Of a stretch of DNA of 64,000 nt, positions 24,654 to 33,425 are shown in pieces. The notes beneath the pieces are model-generated. The model had not been told where the DNA came from. It made no database searches and saw nothing but the letters and a program-made list of their open reading frames with translations. Positions within the stretch are counted from its first letter, which is position 1; every line of letters begins with the position of its first letter. This DNA is from a virus, in IMG/VR virus record IMGVR_UViG_3300046513_000343, positions 1 through 64,000 of that record; one strand, 5' to 3'. Made by a program: the position numbers and the translations under genes.

Positions 24654-27493
24654 CAGATGCGCCGCGTCAGCATGGTCGCGTCGAGCGTCAGGGCATCGAG
24701 CGCGAAGTCGGCCCCAAGCCGGTTGGCCAGCCGCCATTGCCAGTAGCGCCCATCGACGCCGCGGCCGAACTTGACGCGGGCGGCATGCTCCTGGGCGAGC
24801 TGGTTCGGTTGCAGCGCATACACGTATTCGTGGTGGCTGTCGGTGATCATGGTCAGTTCCAGGTCGCCGCCGGCGGCATAGCCGACATAGCCGGCCAGCA
24901 CGCGCTTGAACTGTTCCGCTTTCAGGTCCGACACGCCGGACGCCAGCATGGCGGCGATCGGGCTGCCGTCGTCGTCCTCACCAATCAGGGCGACGATGCC
25001 GCCGCTGGTGGCCGCCAGCAGCAGGCCGTTGAACTGCGCCAGGCTGTTGAAGGCCAGCCCGGCATAATTACTCACCGCCTTGGTGTGGGTATTGAGGACA
25101 ATGCCGGTAAACACCGGCGCCGGCACGCTGGCCATGCCGGCCACGCCGGCCGCCGCCAGCGTGAACAGCGGCAGCGTGACGCTGGCCACGCCCACCGTGT
25201 CGGCATAGCCGTCGGCCGACAGGCTCACCAACGGCAGGGTCAAGGTGCCGCTGCTGATGGTTCCCGCGTCCAGCGTGCCGCGCAGGGTCCAGGTGGCGAG
25301 TTGCACGGCGCCGGCGCCGACGCCGCTGACCTCGCCGCTGGCGGCCACGCGCCACTCGGCCAGTGTGATATCGCCGGCGCCGGCGCCGCTGGCGAAGGCG
25401 GTAGCGGAAAGCGTCAACGCCTGCAGCAGCGCGCCGCCATCGGCGAACATATCGCCGCTGGCATCCGCGTCCAGCGTGGCGCGCCCCAGCACGGCGTCGC
25501 CTGCGCTCATCGTCCCGGTCAGCAGCGCGGCGTCGGCCGCGGCCAGCGGCAGCGTGACAGTGCCGTCCGCCAGGCCTTGCGCCGGGCCGAAGTCGGCCGC
25601 CAGCGTGAATTTATCCAGCAGCACGCCCGCCGTGCCGAGATTGCCCGCCAGCGCGCTGCCGGCCGCATCCAGCAGCGGCAGGAACAAGGCGCCTTCCGGT
25701 CCGCCTTCGGCCGTCAGCAAGGGCAGCGTCAGCGCGCCGGCGCCGACGGAGCCCTGCAGCACCGCGCCGGCCACGCTCAGCAGGGGCAATGGCAGGTCGT
25801 TGTCGGGCCGGGTGTCGGCCAGCAAGGTCAGCCCCGGCCAGTCGATCGCGCCCACCGCCGCGCTGCCGGCCAGTCCGGCCCCGCTCGCATCCAGCAACGG
25901 CAGCGTGACCGCTCCCTCGGGGCCGCCTTCGGCATGCAGCAGCGGCAGCGCGACGGCGCCGTCGGCGACATTGCCGAGGATGGCGTCAGCGTCGGCGGTC
26001 AAGGTCAGCAGCGGGTTGTCGCCAGCGGCCACGCTGCCGCCGAGCAGGCTCGCGTCCAGCGTCAGTTCCTCGGTGGCCAGCGGCGCGTCCATCGCGCCCA
26101 CCACCATGATCATGCTGCGCAGCGTCAGGCTGCCGGTGGCGACTGTGCCGCCCTCGCCGCTCGCATCGAGCGTCAGCCAAGGCAGCGGCAGGGCTGGTTC
26201 GAGCGCGCCGGCGCTGTCCATGGGCAGCAGCGCCAAGTTGCCGCCGGCGGCCATGTGGTGCGGGAAGCCGGTGGCGGCCAGGCTCAAAGGCAACAGAGTC
26301 GCCTCGCCGTCGGGCGTGCGCAGGCCGGTCGCGGCCAGCGTCAGCGCTTCCATCGTCAAGCTGCCGCCCACATAGGTGTCGGTCGGCACGTTGAGCAGGC
26401 CGTTGGCGCTCAGCTCCAAGAGCGTGAGGTCGCCGTCGTTGGACGGCGGCGCGCTCAAGGTATAGGTGCGCGCCTCGCCGTAGGTGTTCCACGGCGTTTG
26501 TCCGGTTTGCGTGTCGGCCACCTGCCAGCTGGCGCCGTCGTAATACTCCAGCGTCCACGCCGACGGCTGCTGGTTGGTGGAATTGGCCGTTTTATGGCTG
26601 GGCGCGCTGACTACGTATTCAACGACGGCATACGGCGCATTGAATTCGTATTCCAGCCAGGGCGTGCTGGCCCCGCTGGCGTACCAGTAGGTGTCGATGG
26701 TGTTGTCGAACGCCTGGACGGCGCCGTAGGAGTAGCCATACGCGCCGCCGGTGGGCGCGTCGGCCGCCGAGGCGGTGGCGGTGCCGTCGGCGCTGGTGAG
26801 CGTGAAGGCGACATCGTAGCCCTGGTTGACCACGCCGGCGCCAAAGGTGGCCGCCAGCGCGTAGTAGTAGCCGTCGCTGATGCCGGCGATCAGGCCCTCG
26901 GCCGCGCCGGCATAGCCGCTGGTGCCGAAGTCGATGCGCAGCGTGTTCGGCGCGGCGGAGGCGAAGGTGACTTCCCATACCGTGTCGGCCGAGCCGGGGT
27001 CGGTGTCCTGCGAACACATTTCAAGGCGGATGCGGAACGTCGTGCCGCTGTTCTCGGCGCCCGCGTACAGCCGGCGCGTGCCGCTGAAGCCGGAATCGTT
27101 GCCGGGACTGTGGAAGATGCTGGGGAAGCCCTTGGGGGTGTTCTCGACCTGGAAGTAGTCCCAGCCGTAGGTGGCGCCGTCGGTGCTAAATTCGATCTGC
27201 CCGTCATCGGTGATGAAGCAGCTCGAATACGACACGCCGCCCAGGATGACGGCGAACGGGAAGGTGACGGTATGCCAGTTATACGACGAGAACGCGCCGA
27301 CGATGGTCGACAGCGACGCGGTGCCCAGCAGGCTGGCGGCGCCGGTGTTGGTGGCGCTGACGGTGAAGAAATCGCGCACGTACTGGTGCGCGACCCCGAC
27401 GCTGGAACGCAGTTCCAGGCCGCCAACGCCGTAGCCGAAAGAGCTGCCGGCGTTGGCGGTCATGTTGAGCCGCCACTTGGTCGGGGCCGTCAT
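24653..27493 (-). CDS. Large tail protein with discoidin-like domain and beta-repeat region
   Basis: A 946-residue protein. Residues 1-240 look like a globular beta domain (WHTVTFPFAVILGGVSYS). About 255-350 (AFDNTIDTYWYASGASTPW, then WTLEYYDGASWQ) fit the F5/8-type C (discoidin) fold, a carbohydrate or surface-binding module. About 350-830 is a ladder of units of the type LTLPLLxAxGxxLxG, likely a beta-solenoid. The C-terminal 110 residues are ordinary (GVDGRYWQWRLANRLGADF). It is probably a tail or fibre protein that contacts the cell surface. The order (connector, small tail protein, this protein, HAF protein) supports a tail-tip role. Confidence 0.7.
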   Translation of the reverse strand: MTAPTKWRLNMTANAGSSFGYGVGGLELRSSVGVAHQYVRDFFTVSATNTGAASLLGTASLSTIVGAFSSYNWHTVTFPFAVILGGVSYSSCFITDDGQIEFSTDGATYGWDYFQVENTPKGFPSIFHSPGNDSGFSGTRRLYAGAENSGTTFRIRLEMCSQDTDPGSADTVWEVTFASAAPNTLRIDFGTSGYAGAAEGLIAGISDGYYYALAATFGAGVVNQGYDVAFTLTSADGTATASAADAPTGGAYGYSYGAVQAFDNTIDTYWYASGASTPWLEYEFNAPYAVVEYVVSAPSHKTANSTNQQPSAWTLEYYDGASWQVADTQTGQTPWNTYGEARTYTLSAPPSNDGDLTLLELSANGLLNVPTDTYVGGSLTMEALTLAATGLRTPDGEATLLPLSLAATGFPHHMAAGGNLALLPMDSAGALEPALPLPWLTLDASGEGGTVATGSLTLRSMIMVVGAMDAPLATEELTLDASLLGGSVAAGDNPLLTLTADADAILGNVADGAVALPLLHAEGGPEGAVTLPLLDASGAGLAGSAAVGAIDWPGLTLLADTRPDNDLPLPLLSVAGAVLQGSVGAGALTLPLLTAEGGPEGALFLPLLDAAGSALAGNLGTAGVLLDKFTLAADFGPAQGLADGTVTLPLAAADAALLTGTMSAGDAVLGRATLDADASGDMFADGGALLQALTLSATAFASGAGAGDITLAEWRVAASGEVSGVGAGAVQLATWTLRGTLDAGTISSGTLTLPLVSLSADGYADTVGVASVTLPLFTLAAAGVAGMASVPAPVFTGIVLNTHTKAVSNYAGLAFNSLAQFNGLLLAATSGGIVALIGEDDDGSPIAAMLASGVSDLKAEQFKRVLAGYVGYAAGGDLELTMITDSHHEYVYALQPNQLAQEHAARVKFGRGVDGRYWQWRLANRLGADFALDALTLDATMLTRRI

Positions 27494-27509
27494 CGCGCGC
27501 TCCCGCCGC

Positions 27510-28280
27510 TTACGAGGTTGGCAGGGTGATCGGGAACGAGCTGATGGTCTGCGTCGCGCCGGAGGTGATGCTGGTGGAAGACATGTTCAGCTGCGCACCG
27601 CTGGTGGAGATCGCGCCGTCCAGGCGGATCTCGGTCTCGGCCGAATCGAGCGCGCCCGAGTCGGCCACCGCGCCGACGAAGCGGAACCAGCCGGCGGTGC
27701 CGGTGGCGCCGGCGATGCCGGACCAGGTCTGCGCGGCCAGTTTCGGCAGCACGCCAGCGGCGGCGACGCCGAAATTGAGGCCGTTGACGGCGGTCACGCC
27801 GCTGGCCATGTTGACATCGGTGCTGGTCATGGTGGTGCAGGTGGCATCGACCACGAAGCCGTTCGGGCCGGCGCCCGAGCCGCGCTTGGCACGGATGGTC
27901 ACCACCGCGCCGGACGAGGTGGCGCTGTATTCCGGGTCGGAGGCGGCATTGTTGACCGCCAGCGCCAGGTCCACGGCGGTCTGCGTGAGCGAGGAATTGA
28001 ACGGCACGGCGGCGTCAATGATGGCGATGCCGTCCACCGTCAGCGCGGTCACCGAGCCGGCCGAGCCGGCCAGGGTGACGGTGCCGCTGGCCAGCACTTC
28101 GGCGGTGTGCGAGCCCGAGGCGTCGGTGATGGTGGCCAAGAGCGTGCCGGTCGGGGCGGCGTCGGCGGTGGCCGGCTGGGCGCCGCTGTAGACAAGGATT
28201 TTGCCGCCTTGCAGGGTGTCCTTGAGCGAGCCGCCCGAGAGAACGTGATTGCGCAGCGCAGAGCTGAGACGAAGGGTCAT
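27510..28280 (-). CDS. Phage structural protein, paralogue of the 59363-59782 product
   Basis: A 256-residue protein starting MTLRLSSALRNHVL, with GGAGAA 5-6 bases upstream. It shares YSGAQPATAD, a GTAGWFRFVG-type block and a C-terminal TSGAQLNMSSTSI with the shorter protein at 59363-59782, so both belong to one small tail family of unknown function. Composition is Ala/Ser/Thr-rich beta. A terminator stands 38 bases upstream of its start, so its transcription needs readthrough or a short local promoter. Confidence 0.75.
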   Translation of the reverse strand: MTLRLSSALRNHVLSGGSLKDTLQGGKILVYSGAQPATADAAPTGTLLATITDASGSHTAEVLASGTVTLAGSAGSVTALTVDGIAIIDAAVPFNSSLTQTAVDLALAVNNAASDPEYSATSSGAVVTIRAKRGSGAGPNGFVVDATCTTMTSTDVNMASGVTAVNGLNFGVAAAGVLPKLAAQTWSGIAGATGTAGWFRFVGAVADSGALDSAETEIRLDGAISTSGAQLNMSSTSITSGATQTISSFPITLPTS

Positions 28281-28317
28281 GGTAATTCTCCAAAGGAAGC
28301 CCCGCAAACGCCGGGCG

Positions 28318-28341
28318 AAAAAAAACCCGCGGCTGCGGGTT
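28318..28341 (-). terminator. Rho-independent terminator
   Basis: On the minus strand, stem CCCGC/GCGGG with loop AGCC, followed by eight T. It lies between the propeller-like protein and the start of the next structural gene. Confidence 0.85.
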
Positions 28342-28364
28342 CGAGGGGTGATGCAGGAAAAGGG

Positions 28365-29546
28365 TCAGCTCAGGAACAGCAGGTACTGGTTCAGCAGGGC
28401 CGAACGGCGGAAATGCGCCGCCCCGGTGGCGCTGGCGGCGTAGCGGTAACGCTCATGGGTCAGGTTCTGCACCGAGCCGTCCGGGGTGCCCAGGCAGATG
28501 CCCAGGCCGGTGGCGAACAGCACGCATTGCTGGCCGGCCAGGCCGGCGTTGCCGCTGACGGCGTAACCGTCGGCGGCGACGGCGCTGCGCGCGATGCCGG
28601 CGCTGTCGACCACCACCTTGCGCGTCAGGTCTTCGAGCCGGTCACCGGCCAGGAAATACACTTGCTGCTCGGTGCCGACGAACAGGCCATGCTCGACGGC
28701 GGCCACAAAAACGATGGTGCTGCCGTCCAGCGGAACATAGTCGCGCCGGTCGCAGTATTCGTAGCCCAGCGCGGCGCTGGCGAACAGCACATTGCCGGCG
28801 GCGATGATGATGCGGCCGCGGTGCACGGCCAGGCACTGCCCGGCCGGCGGCTGATCGAGCCATTGCGTGGCCAGCGGCAGCGTCGCTCGGCCGCTGGTGA
28901 TGTCCACGCCGCCGTCGCTGGCGGCGACGATGGCGGCCTGATACAGCGTCTTGCCGTCCGGTTCGGACAGGTAGACGGCAACCTCGACCAGTGCCGGATC
29001 GGCCGGCACCGGCCAGGTCACGCGCACGCCGCCGTTGTCGGGCAGCGTGATCAGCGAGGTGATGCCGGCGCCGGACTCCTGGCCGTCGGCGCGCAAGGTG
29101 GTGAGTACCGCCTGATAGGCGCCGGCAGTCAAGGCGCCGGGGATGGCCGCCAGGCCGGGCGGCTCCGGCAGCGGCATGCCCCAGCTGCGCGAACGGCCGC
29201 CCGCCAGCGCGCCGCTCTGCTGGCCGTTGCTCCAGTAGATATTGCCGTTGACGGCGACGTAATTGTTGGGCACATCGGCCAGCAGGCCGGTGGCCAGCGT
29301 GGTGCTGCTGAAGTCGGCGTTGAGCCGCTTGAGGGCGGGGCCGGCCACATACAGGCAGGTGTCGCCTTCGGCCCACAGCGAGTGGGCGGCGCCGGCCACC
29401 TGCAAGGTGGTGCCGGCGCGGCGCGCCACGCGCCCGCTGTCGTCGATGTCGACGTTGACCGCCTCGCTCAGGTCTTCCGGCGCCAGCCGTTCGGCCGGCA
29501 GCGTGTTGCGGATGCCGGCGAAGGCTTTGTAAGTAGCTTCGGCCAT
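28365..29546 (-). CDS. Head-completion/tail-hub protein, beta-propeller-like
   Basis: A 393-residue protein. The N-terminus (FAGIRNTLPAERLAPEDL, then AVNVDIDDSGRVARRAGTT) is the hallmark of a widespread podovirus protein that sits at the neck or tail tube and is built from propeller blades; it resembles DNA-stabilising neck proteins in position. Repeated blades such as CLYVAGPALKRLN and HGLFVGTEQQVYFLAGD are seen. It lies directly after the connector/adaptor gene in transcription order, apart from one opposed small gene. Exact role is inferred. Confidence 0.65.
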   Translation of the reverse strand: MAEATYKAFAGIRNTLPAERLAPEDLSEAVNVDIDDSGRVARRAGTTLQVAGAAHSLWAEGDTCLYVAGPALKRLNADFSSTTLATGLLADVPNNYVAVNGNIYWSNGQQSGALAGGRSRSWGMPLPEPPGLAAIPGALTAGAYQAVLTTLRADGQESGAGITSLITLPDNGGVRVTWPVPADPALVEVAVYLSEPDGKTLYQAAIVAASDGGVDITSGRATLPLATQWLDQPPAGQCLAVHRGRIIIAAGNVLFASAALGYEYCDRRDYVPLDGSTIVFVAAVEHGLFVGTEQQVYFLAGDRLEDLTRKVVVDSAGIARSAVAADGYAVSGNAGLAGQQCVLFATGLGICLGTPDGSVQNLTHERYRYAASATGAAHFRRSALLNQYLLFLS

Positions 29547-29556
29547 GATGTAGAAT
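29527..29556 (+). promoter_or_regulatory. Putative sigma70 promoter for the plus-strand moron-like gene
   Basis: TTGTAA (29527-29532), an 18-base spacer and TAGAAT (29551-29556) stand 32 bases before the plus-strand ATG at 29589. It overlaps the start of the minus-strand gene. Confidence 0.5.
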
Positions 29557-29588
29557 CCTTTCCCTTTGTAAATCTTTCAGGAGGGCCA

Positions 29589-29819
29589 ATGGCCGAAAAT
29601 ATGGAAGTGATGGCATTGGCGCACAAGGTCCATGTGGACCTGGGCGCGTTGGCCACCATCTTGCTGGTGGTAGAAAACGACGACGACGCCTCGGTTGGCA
29701 TCGTCCTTCCTATCCATTTCAAACACCGCGAGGACTTGGCGCTGGCACTGGAAGCGCTGGCCGAGAAGGTGCGCTCGGCAAGCTACCCCGACGCAGGCAG
29801 CCGGGTCTACAGCAACTAA
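29589..29819 (+). CDS. Small opposite-strand (moron-like) protein, unknown
   Basis: A 76-residue protein, MAENMEVMALAHKVHVDL..., behind AGGAGG with ideal spacing. It stands against the direction of the surrounding late operon, and its TAA overlaps the TAG of the convergent adaptor gene. A promoter-like TTGTAA-N18-TAGAAT precedes it. No family recognised. Acidic cluster ENDDDAS and an amphipathic helix near the C-terminus are visible. Independent promoter and opposite orientation suggest a moron, i.e. a gene expressed apart from the lytic programme (inference). Confidence 0.75.
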   Translation: MAENMEVMALAHKVHVDLGALATILLVVENDDDASVGIVLPIHFKHREDLALALEALAEKVRSASYPDAGSRVYSN

Positions 29820-30475
29820 AAGGTCCCGTCCATATAGCTCTGTTCACGCTCGATCCAGGTCTCGTCGATCGCCGACGACTTCTTGCCGAACTCCTGTTCG
29901 AACAGGGCCAGCGCATCGGCCGACTTTTTCGGGTCGTTGGCCTGGCTATCCTGTTTGCTGTAGGCGCGGAACATCATCCAGTAGCGCAGACTGCGGTGAA
30001 AGCGCGGCGCGATCTCGGGGCTGTCCTCGTCGTCGTTCATGTCCTCCAGCGGCGTGCGCACCACCGTCAACAGCAGCACGTCGTCCTCGTCCGGGGCGGG
30101 CCATAGCAGCAGCTTGCCGGTCTGGTAGTCGGTGATGAACATGCGCGGCGTGCCGGCCGGGGCGTTTTGCCAGTAGGGATTGTCCGTTTCCATGTCCTGC
30201 ATGTTCATGCGCGCCAGCGGGCGGGCGCCCTCGATGCGGGCGCGGCGCACGAACATGATGCGCGGGTCGAGCGTAACCAGGCCGCCACCGGCCGCCAGCA
30301 CCTCCACCACGCAGATTTCGGCGGTGCTGGAATCGACCAGCAGGCGCGCGCGCCGGCACGCCTCGCCCTCGGCGTCGTTGGCGAAGTCGATGGCTTCCTC
30401 GTCGCTCCACAGGAAGGGCTCGGTGGCATCGTCCACCTCGTTGCGGAACAACGCCGTCAGGTCGCGCAGGTTCAT
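29816..30475 (-). CDS. Head-tail adaptor/connector protein
   Basis: A 219-residue protein starting MNLRDLTALFRNEVDDA. The pattern (N-terminal helix, WSDEEAIDFANDAEGEACRR, later LRYWMMFRAYSKQDSQAN and a C-terminal EQEF helix) matches the adaptor proteins that bind below the portal in podoviruses and related phages. The ATG overlaps the stop of the Ntn hydrolase gene (ATGA type). Its stop overlaps the end of the opposed small gene by 4 bases. Confidence 0.65.
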   Translation of the reverse strand: MNLRDLTALFRNEVDDATEPFLWSDEEAIDFANDAEGEACRRARLLVDSSTAEICVVEVLAAGGGLVTLDPRIMFVRRARIEGARPLARMNMQDMETDNPYWQNAPAGTPRMFITDYQTGKLLLWPAPDEDDVLLLTVVRTPLEDMNDDEDSPEIAPRFHRSLRYWMMFRAYSKQDSQANDPKKSADALALFEQEFGKKSSAIDETWIEREQSYMDGTF

Positions 30476-30933
30476 GGAAGCTCCAGGGAGGGGAACGTCA
30501 GGGTATCGACGCCATTGCCGCAGCCGGCGCACACCAGCGAGGTGATTTCAACGGCGCGGCGGGCGTCGTGCCCGGCCAGCATGACGGCCATGGCCGCCTC
30601 CTTGCCGGCGCCGATGGCGTAGCGGTTGCCGAATTCGCCTTCGGCGTAGATGACCGGATACGGCGTGTTCTGGTACACCTTGACGGTGCCGTCCGGCGCG
30701 ATCGCCAGCATGGTCAAATTGTCGAGCTTGCGCAGCGACTCGTGGAAGGCGGCCGGATCGGCGCCCGCGGCGAACCACGCCTGCATTTCCCGCGCAGCAG
30801 AAGCCGGGCCGGCGCAGCCGACCAGGTGGCCGGCAAGGCACGCGATCTTGATCACGCTGTTGCACTTGATCCAGCTGTCGCCGGCCTCGCGGTCGGCGGC
30901 CAGGGTCCGGCCATCCCATGCAATGACGGTCAA
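30472..30933 (-). CDS. Proteasome-like Ntn hydrolase, TTG start
   Basis: A 153-residue protein beginning MTVIAWDGRTLAADREA. The TTG start overlaps the upstream TGA (AATTGACC) and has GGAAGG about 7 bases upstream. The N-terminal Thr-x-hydrophobic-AWDG-x-x-x-AAD motif is that of phage 20S-proteasome/HslV-like hydrolases, in which Thr2 becomes the nucleophile after Met removal. GNRYAIGAGKEAAMAVMLAG corresponds to the conserved Gly-Ser/Gly region. A role in cutting scaffold, coat or tail proteins is plausible but inferred. Placement between the glycosyltransferase and connector genes fits a morphogenetic use. Confidence 0.75.
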   Translation of the reverse strand: MTVIAWDGRTLAADREAGDSWIKCNSVIKIACLAGHLVGCAGPASAAREMQAWFAAGADPAAFHESLRKLDNLTMLAIAPDGTVKVYQNTPYPVIYAEGEFGNRYAIGAGKEAAMAVMLAGHDARRAVEITSLVCAGCGNGVDTLTFPSLELP

Positions 30934-32564
30934 TTTGCGTCCTTCCACGCCGCGTAGGCGGCCTTGATGGCGTCGAACACGCGGCTTGGGGCGATGTGGC
31001 TCTGACAGCTGGACGCGCCGGTGGCCTCGTCCTCGACACAGTAGATTTTCCCGTAATGCAGGCGGTGACAGGCTTGGTCGTTGCAAACCGGGTTGGCCGG
31101 GTTGAACGGCGCCGCCAGGCTCTCCGTGTTGAGCCAGTGCTTGGTCAGGTTCTCGACCGATGAATGCGACAGCAGCGCCACCTTGGCCACCTTGGCCTCG
31201 AAAGCGACCGCGTTCAGCACGCCCGTTTCCGGCCCCACCACGCAGTCGGCCATGGTGGCCAGGGTCAGGGTTTCACGTATGCTCTGTTTGCCCGACGCGC
31301 GGTACACGCGCGGCTCGATCTCCCAGCCCGCTTCCAGAATCTGGCAGGCCATGTCGCCGGTGAGGATGACAACGGCCTCGGGCAGCTCCAGCAGCAGCTT
31401 GGCGATCACCGCGTCCATGTGCGGGTAGAACTTGTGCATGCTCGACCCGGCCAGCGCCCACACGATGAAAAAACAGTCCGGGGTTGGCACGCCGATCATC
31501 AGGTCTTTCGGCGCACGCGACAGGCGGATGCCGGTCAGGTAGCCGGCCGCGATGCCCTGCTCGTACAGGCTGGGGTAGAACTTGGCGTCGGAGCGGTACG
31601 GCAGCTCGGCCAGTTCGGCGCACCATTCCAGGTAGTTGCGGTTCAGCTCCATGTGGCGCACCGCATGCGGCCAAGCGTGGTTGGCGCGGCCCGGCATGGC
31701 CAGCAAGGTGCCCTCGATCGACTCGGACAGCTGGATGAACTTGGTGTAGCGGCGCGCGATGGCTTCCCAAAACAGCGGCAGCTGGTGGTTCGGCACCTGG
31801 TCCGGGTCGACGATCAGCCAGTCGTCGATGTGCGGGTCGTGCAGCAGGATATCCTGCCCGCTGGGGGTGGTGTTGAGGGTGATGTGATAGCCCTGCCGTT
31901 TCAGTTCCGGCAGCAGGGCGGAAGCCATGAGCATGTCGCCGAAGCCGCCGAAGCGGGAAATACACGCTGTCTTGGTGGGGCGCGGCGCCAGGTAGCTGTG
32001 CAGGCTGGCGTCGTTCTCGTCGCGCTCGATCTTGCGCAGCACCAGCAGGAACGAGTATTCCATGCGCTGGGCGCGCGTCTCGCAGAGCAGCACATCGCAG
32101 GCGTTGCCGACCTCGCGCGTGATCTCCGTCATGGTGTCGATGATGTCCTGCGGCTTGAAGTCGTGCTTGTGGTCCGGGTTCGCGCCCGGCTGGCCGATGC
32201 GCGGGTACAGGTCGCGGTGCGGCAGGTACAGGACCATGTGCCCGCCCACCTTGATGATGCGCCACCACTCGCGCAGTGCGCCCTGGTAGTCCTCGATGTG
32301 TTCCAGCAGGTGCGAGGAAAAGACGAAATCGAGTTTGCCGGTCGGGACCTGCGGCAGGCTGGCCGCGTCCTCAACCACGTTGTCCGGCTCCATTTCAATG
32401 CCGAACAGCGCGGTGTCCTTCTTGGAATCGACGCCGATGAAATGCGGGAAGGCCTTGTGCGGGCCGCAGCCGATGTCCAGCCCGAGGCCGCGCGTGTACT
32501 GCGCGATCTCGAACTTGACCTTGGATGCCTCATCGCCCTCGGGGTCAGAAATGCGCCAGATCAC
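30930..32564 (-). CDS. Fusion of SAM methyltransferase and GT9-like glycosyltransferase
   Basis: A 544-residue protein. Residues 1-190 form a class I methyltransferase (GLGLDIGCGP at 26-35, FSSHLLEHI, ending in a typical LRKIE strand). Residues 200-540 start with SRFGGFGDMLMASALLPEL and contain VVGPETGVLNAVAF, as in GT9/heptosyltransferase-type enzymes. Four Cys in the last 60 residues (CNDQACHRL, YCVEDE, SSCQSH) may bind metal. Such fusions occur in phages and probably decorate a glycan or a virion protein. The stop overlaps the TTG of the Ntn hydrolase. Substrate unknown. Confidence 0.8.
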   Translation of the reverse strand: MIWRISDPEGDEASKVKFEIAQYTRGLGLDIGCGPHKAFPHFIGVDSKKDTALFGIEMEPDNVVEDAASLPQVPTGKLDFVFSSHLLEHIEDYQGALREWWRIIKVGGHMVLYLPHRDLYPRIGQPGANPDHKHDFKPQDIIDTMTEITREVGNACDVLLCETRAQRMEYSFLLVLRKIERDENDASLHSYLAPRPTKTACISRFGGFGDMLMASALLPELKRQGYHITLNTTPSGQDILLHDPHIDDWLIVDPDQVPNHQLPLFWEAIARRYTKFIQLSESIEGTLLAMPGRANHAWPHAVRHMELNRNYLEWCAELAELPYRSDAKFYPSLYEQGIAAGYLTGIRLSRAPKDLMIGVPTPDCFFIVWALAGSSMHKFYPHMDAVIAKLLLELPEAVVILTGDMACQILEAGWEIEPRVYRASGKQSIRETLTLATMADCVVGPETGVLNAVAFEAKVAKVALLSHSSVENLTKHWLNTESLAAPFNPANPVCNDQACHRLHYGKIYCVEDEATGASSCQSHIAPSRVFDAIKAAYAAWKDAN

Positions 32565-32800
32565 GCTTCACCCAGCTGGGCGTCGAGCTGGGCGTCCTGT
32601 GCCAGCGGTTCGGCGGCAGCCCTGGCCTTCTTCGGCGCAGGCTTGTCCGGCGCCACATCAGGCAGCGGGTCGGGCTCCGGCGCGACCCACACGTTGCCGT
32701 CGGCCATGAAGAACTGGTGGTCCTGTTCGTACATGCGGCCGAACTCGTCGCCAGATATCGTGCCGAACTGGCGCTTGCGGTCGAGGGTCGGGGCGGCCAT
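32561..32800 (-). CDS. Small hypothetical protein
   Basis: 79 residues: MAAPTLDRKRQFGTISGDEF then DHQFFMADGNVWVAPEPD and a Pro/Ala/Lys tail. Its stop overlaps the ATG of the methyltransferase-glycosyltransferase fusion and its ATG overlaps the preceding TGA, so it is coupled on both sides. No function recognised. Confidence 0.75.
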   Translation of the reverse strand: MAAPTLDRKRQFGTISGDEFGRMYEQDHQFFMADGNVWVAPEPDPLPDVAPDKPAPKKARAAAEPLAQDAQLDAQLGEA

Positions 32801-33072
32801 CAGTAGGCTACCTTGTCTTCGGCGGCGTCTTCCTCGGCGTCGCCCTTGGCCGGGCCGAAGGTCGGATCGTCAACGTAGCACTCGTCCATCGGGTCGCTCT
32901 TGGTCGCGCCGGTGATCTTGCCGATGGTGTTGGTGGCCTCCAGGTCCAGGCTCATGCCCTCGTCGTGGGTGTTGTAGCCGGTCATGCCGGTGCTGGTGCC
33001 TTTGTCTGGCATGGGTTTGCGGTCGCCCATCACGACGCCGGTGCCGTCTGGTTTGTAGTTTGATTCGGACAT
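32800..33072 (-). CDS. Small acidic hypothetical protein
   Basis: 90 residues: MSESNYKPDGTGVVMGDRKP then EECYVDD-like acidic C-terminus (ending AEEDAAEDKVAY). AAGGAG lies 7 bases before the ATG. Hydrophilic and probably disordered. Possibly a minor virion or decoration protein given its neighbours, but nothing shows this. Confidence 0.75.
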   Translation of the reverse strand: MSESNYKPDGTGVVMGDRKPMPDKGTSTGMTGYNTHDEGMSLDLEATNTIGKITGATKSDPMDECYVDDPTFGPAKGDAEEDAAEDKVAY

Positions 33073-33119
33073 GTCAATCTCCTTCGTTGGTGGTGGTCTG
33101 CGGTGGTAAGTGGCGGGGC

Positions 33120-33368
33120 TTAACGCTCCCAACCCTCGGGGCGGTTTAGGAAGCCACCACGTTCGAGCGGGTTGCCGACATAGTTCTCGCCGTCGTCGGT
33201 GTTCTGCGGCAGGTAGTGCGGCACCTTCGCGGGGTCGGCCACCTTGGCGTAGCCCGCTTTCAAAGCCGTCAGCGACGGGTCGTTGCCGTCACCGGAACCG
33301 CCGCTGTAGCTGGTGTCGGACTCTTTGAGTGCAGCGCTGGTGTTCAGTTCGGCGTTCTCGATGGTCAT
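33120..33368 (-). CDS. Small hypothetical protein
   Basis: 82 residues: MTIENAELNTSAALKESDTS then KVADPAKVPHYLPQNTDDG. An AAGGAGG site with ideal spacing precedes the ATG. Hydrophilic. First gene of a tight cluster that continues to the glycosyltransferase fusion. No family recognised. Confidence 0.75.
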   Translation of the reverse strand: MTIENAELNTSAALKESDTSYSGGSGDGNDPSLTALKAGYAKVADPAKVPHYLPQNTDDGENYVGNPLERGGFLNRPEGWER

Positions 33369-33425
33369 GGTGACCTCCTTGGGGGTGGGTTAGAATCGCG
33401 GCTCCCCCAACCACAGGAGAGCTGT

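Noticed and set aside
24545-27529. Long plus-strand open frame (994 codons)
   Set aside because: Antisense shadow of the discoidin-like tail gene; its composition is Gln/Arg/Gly without motifs.
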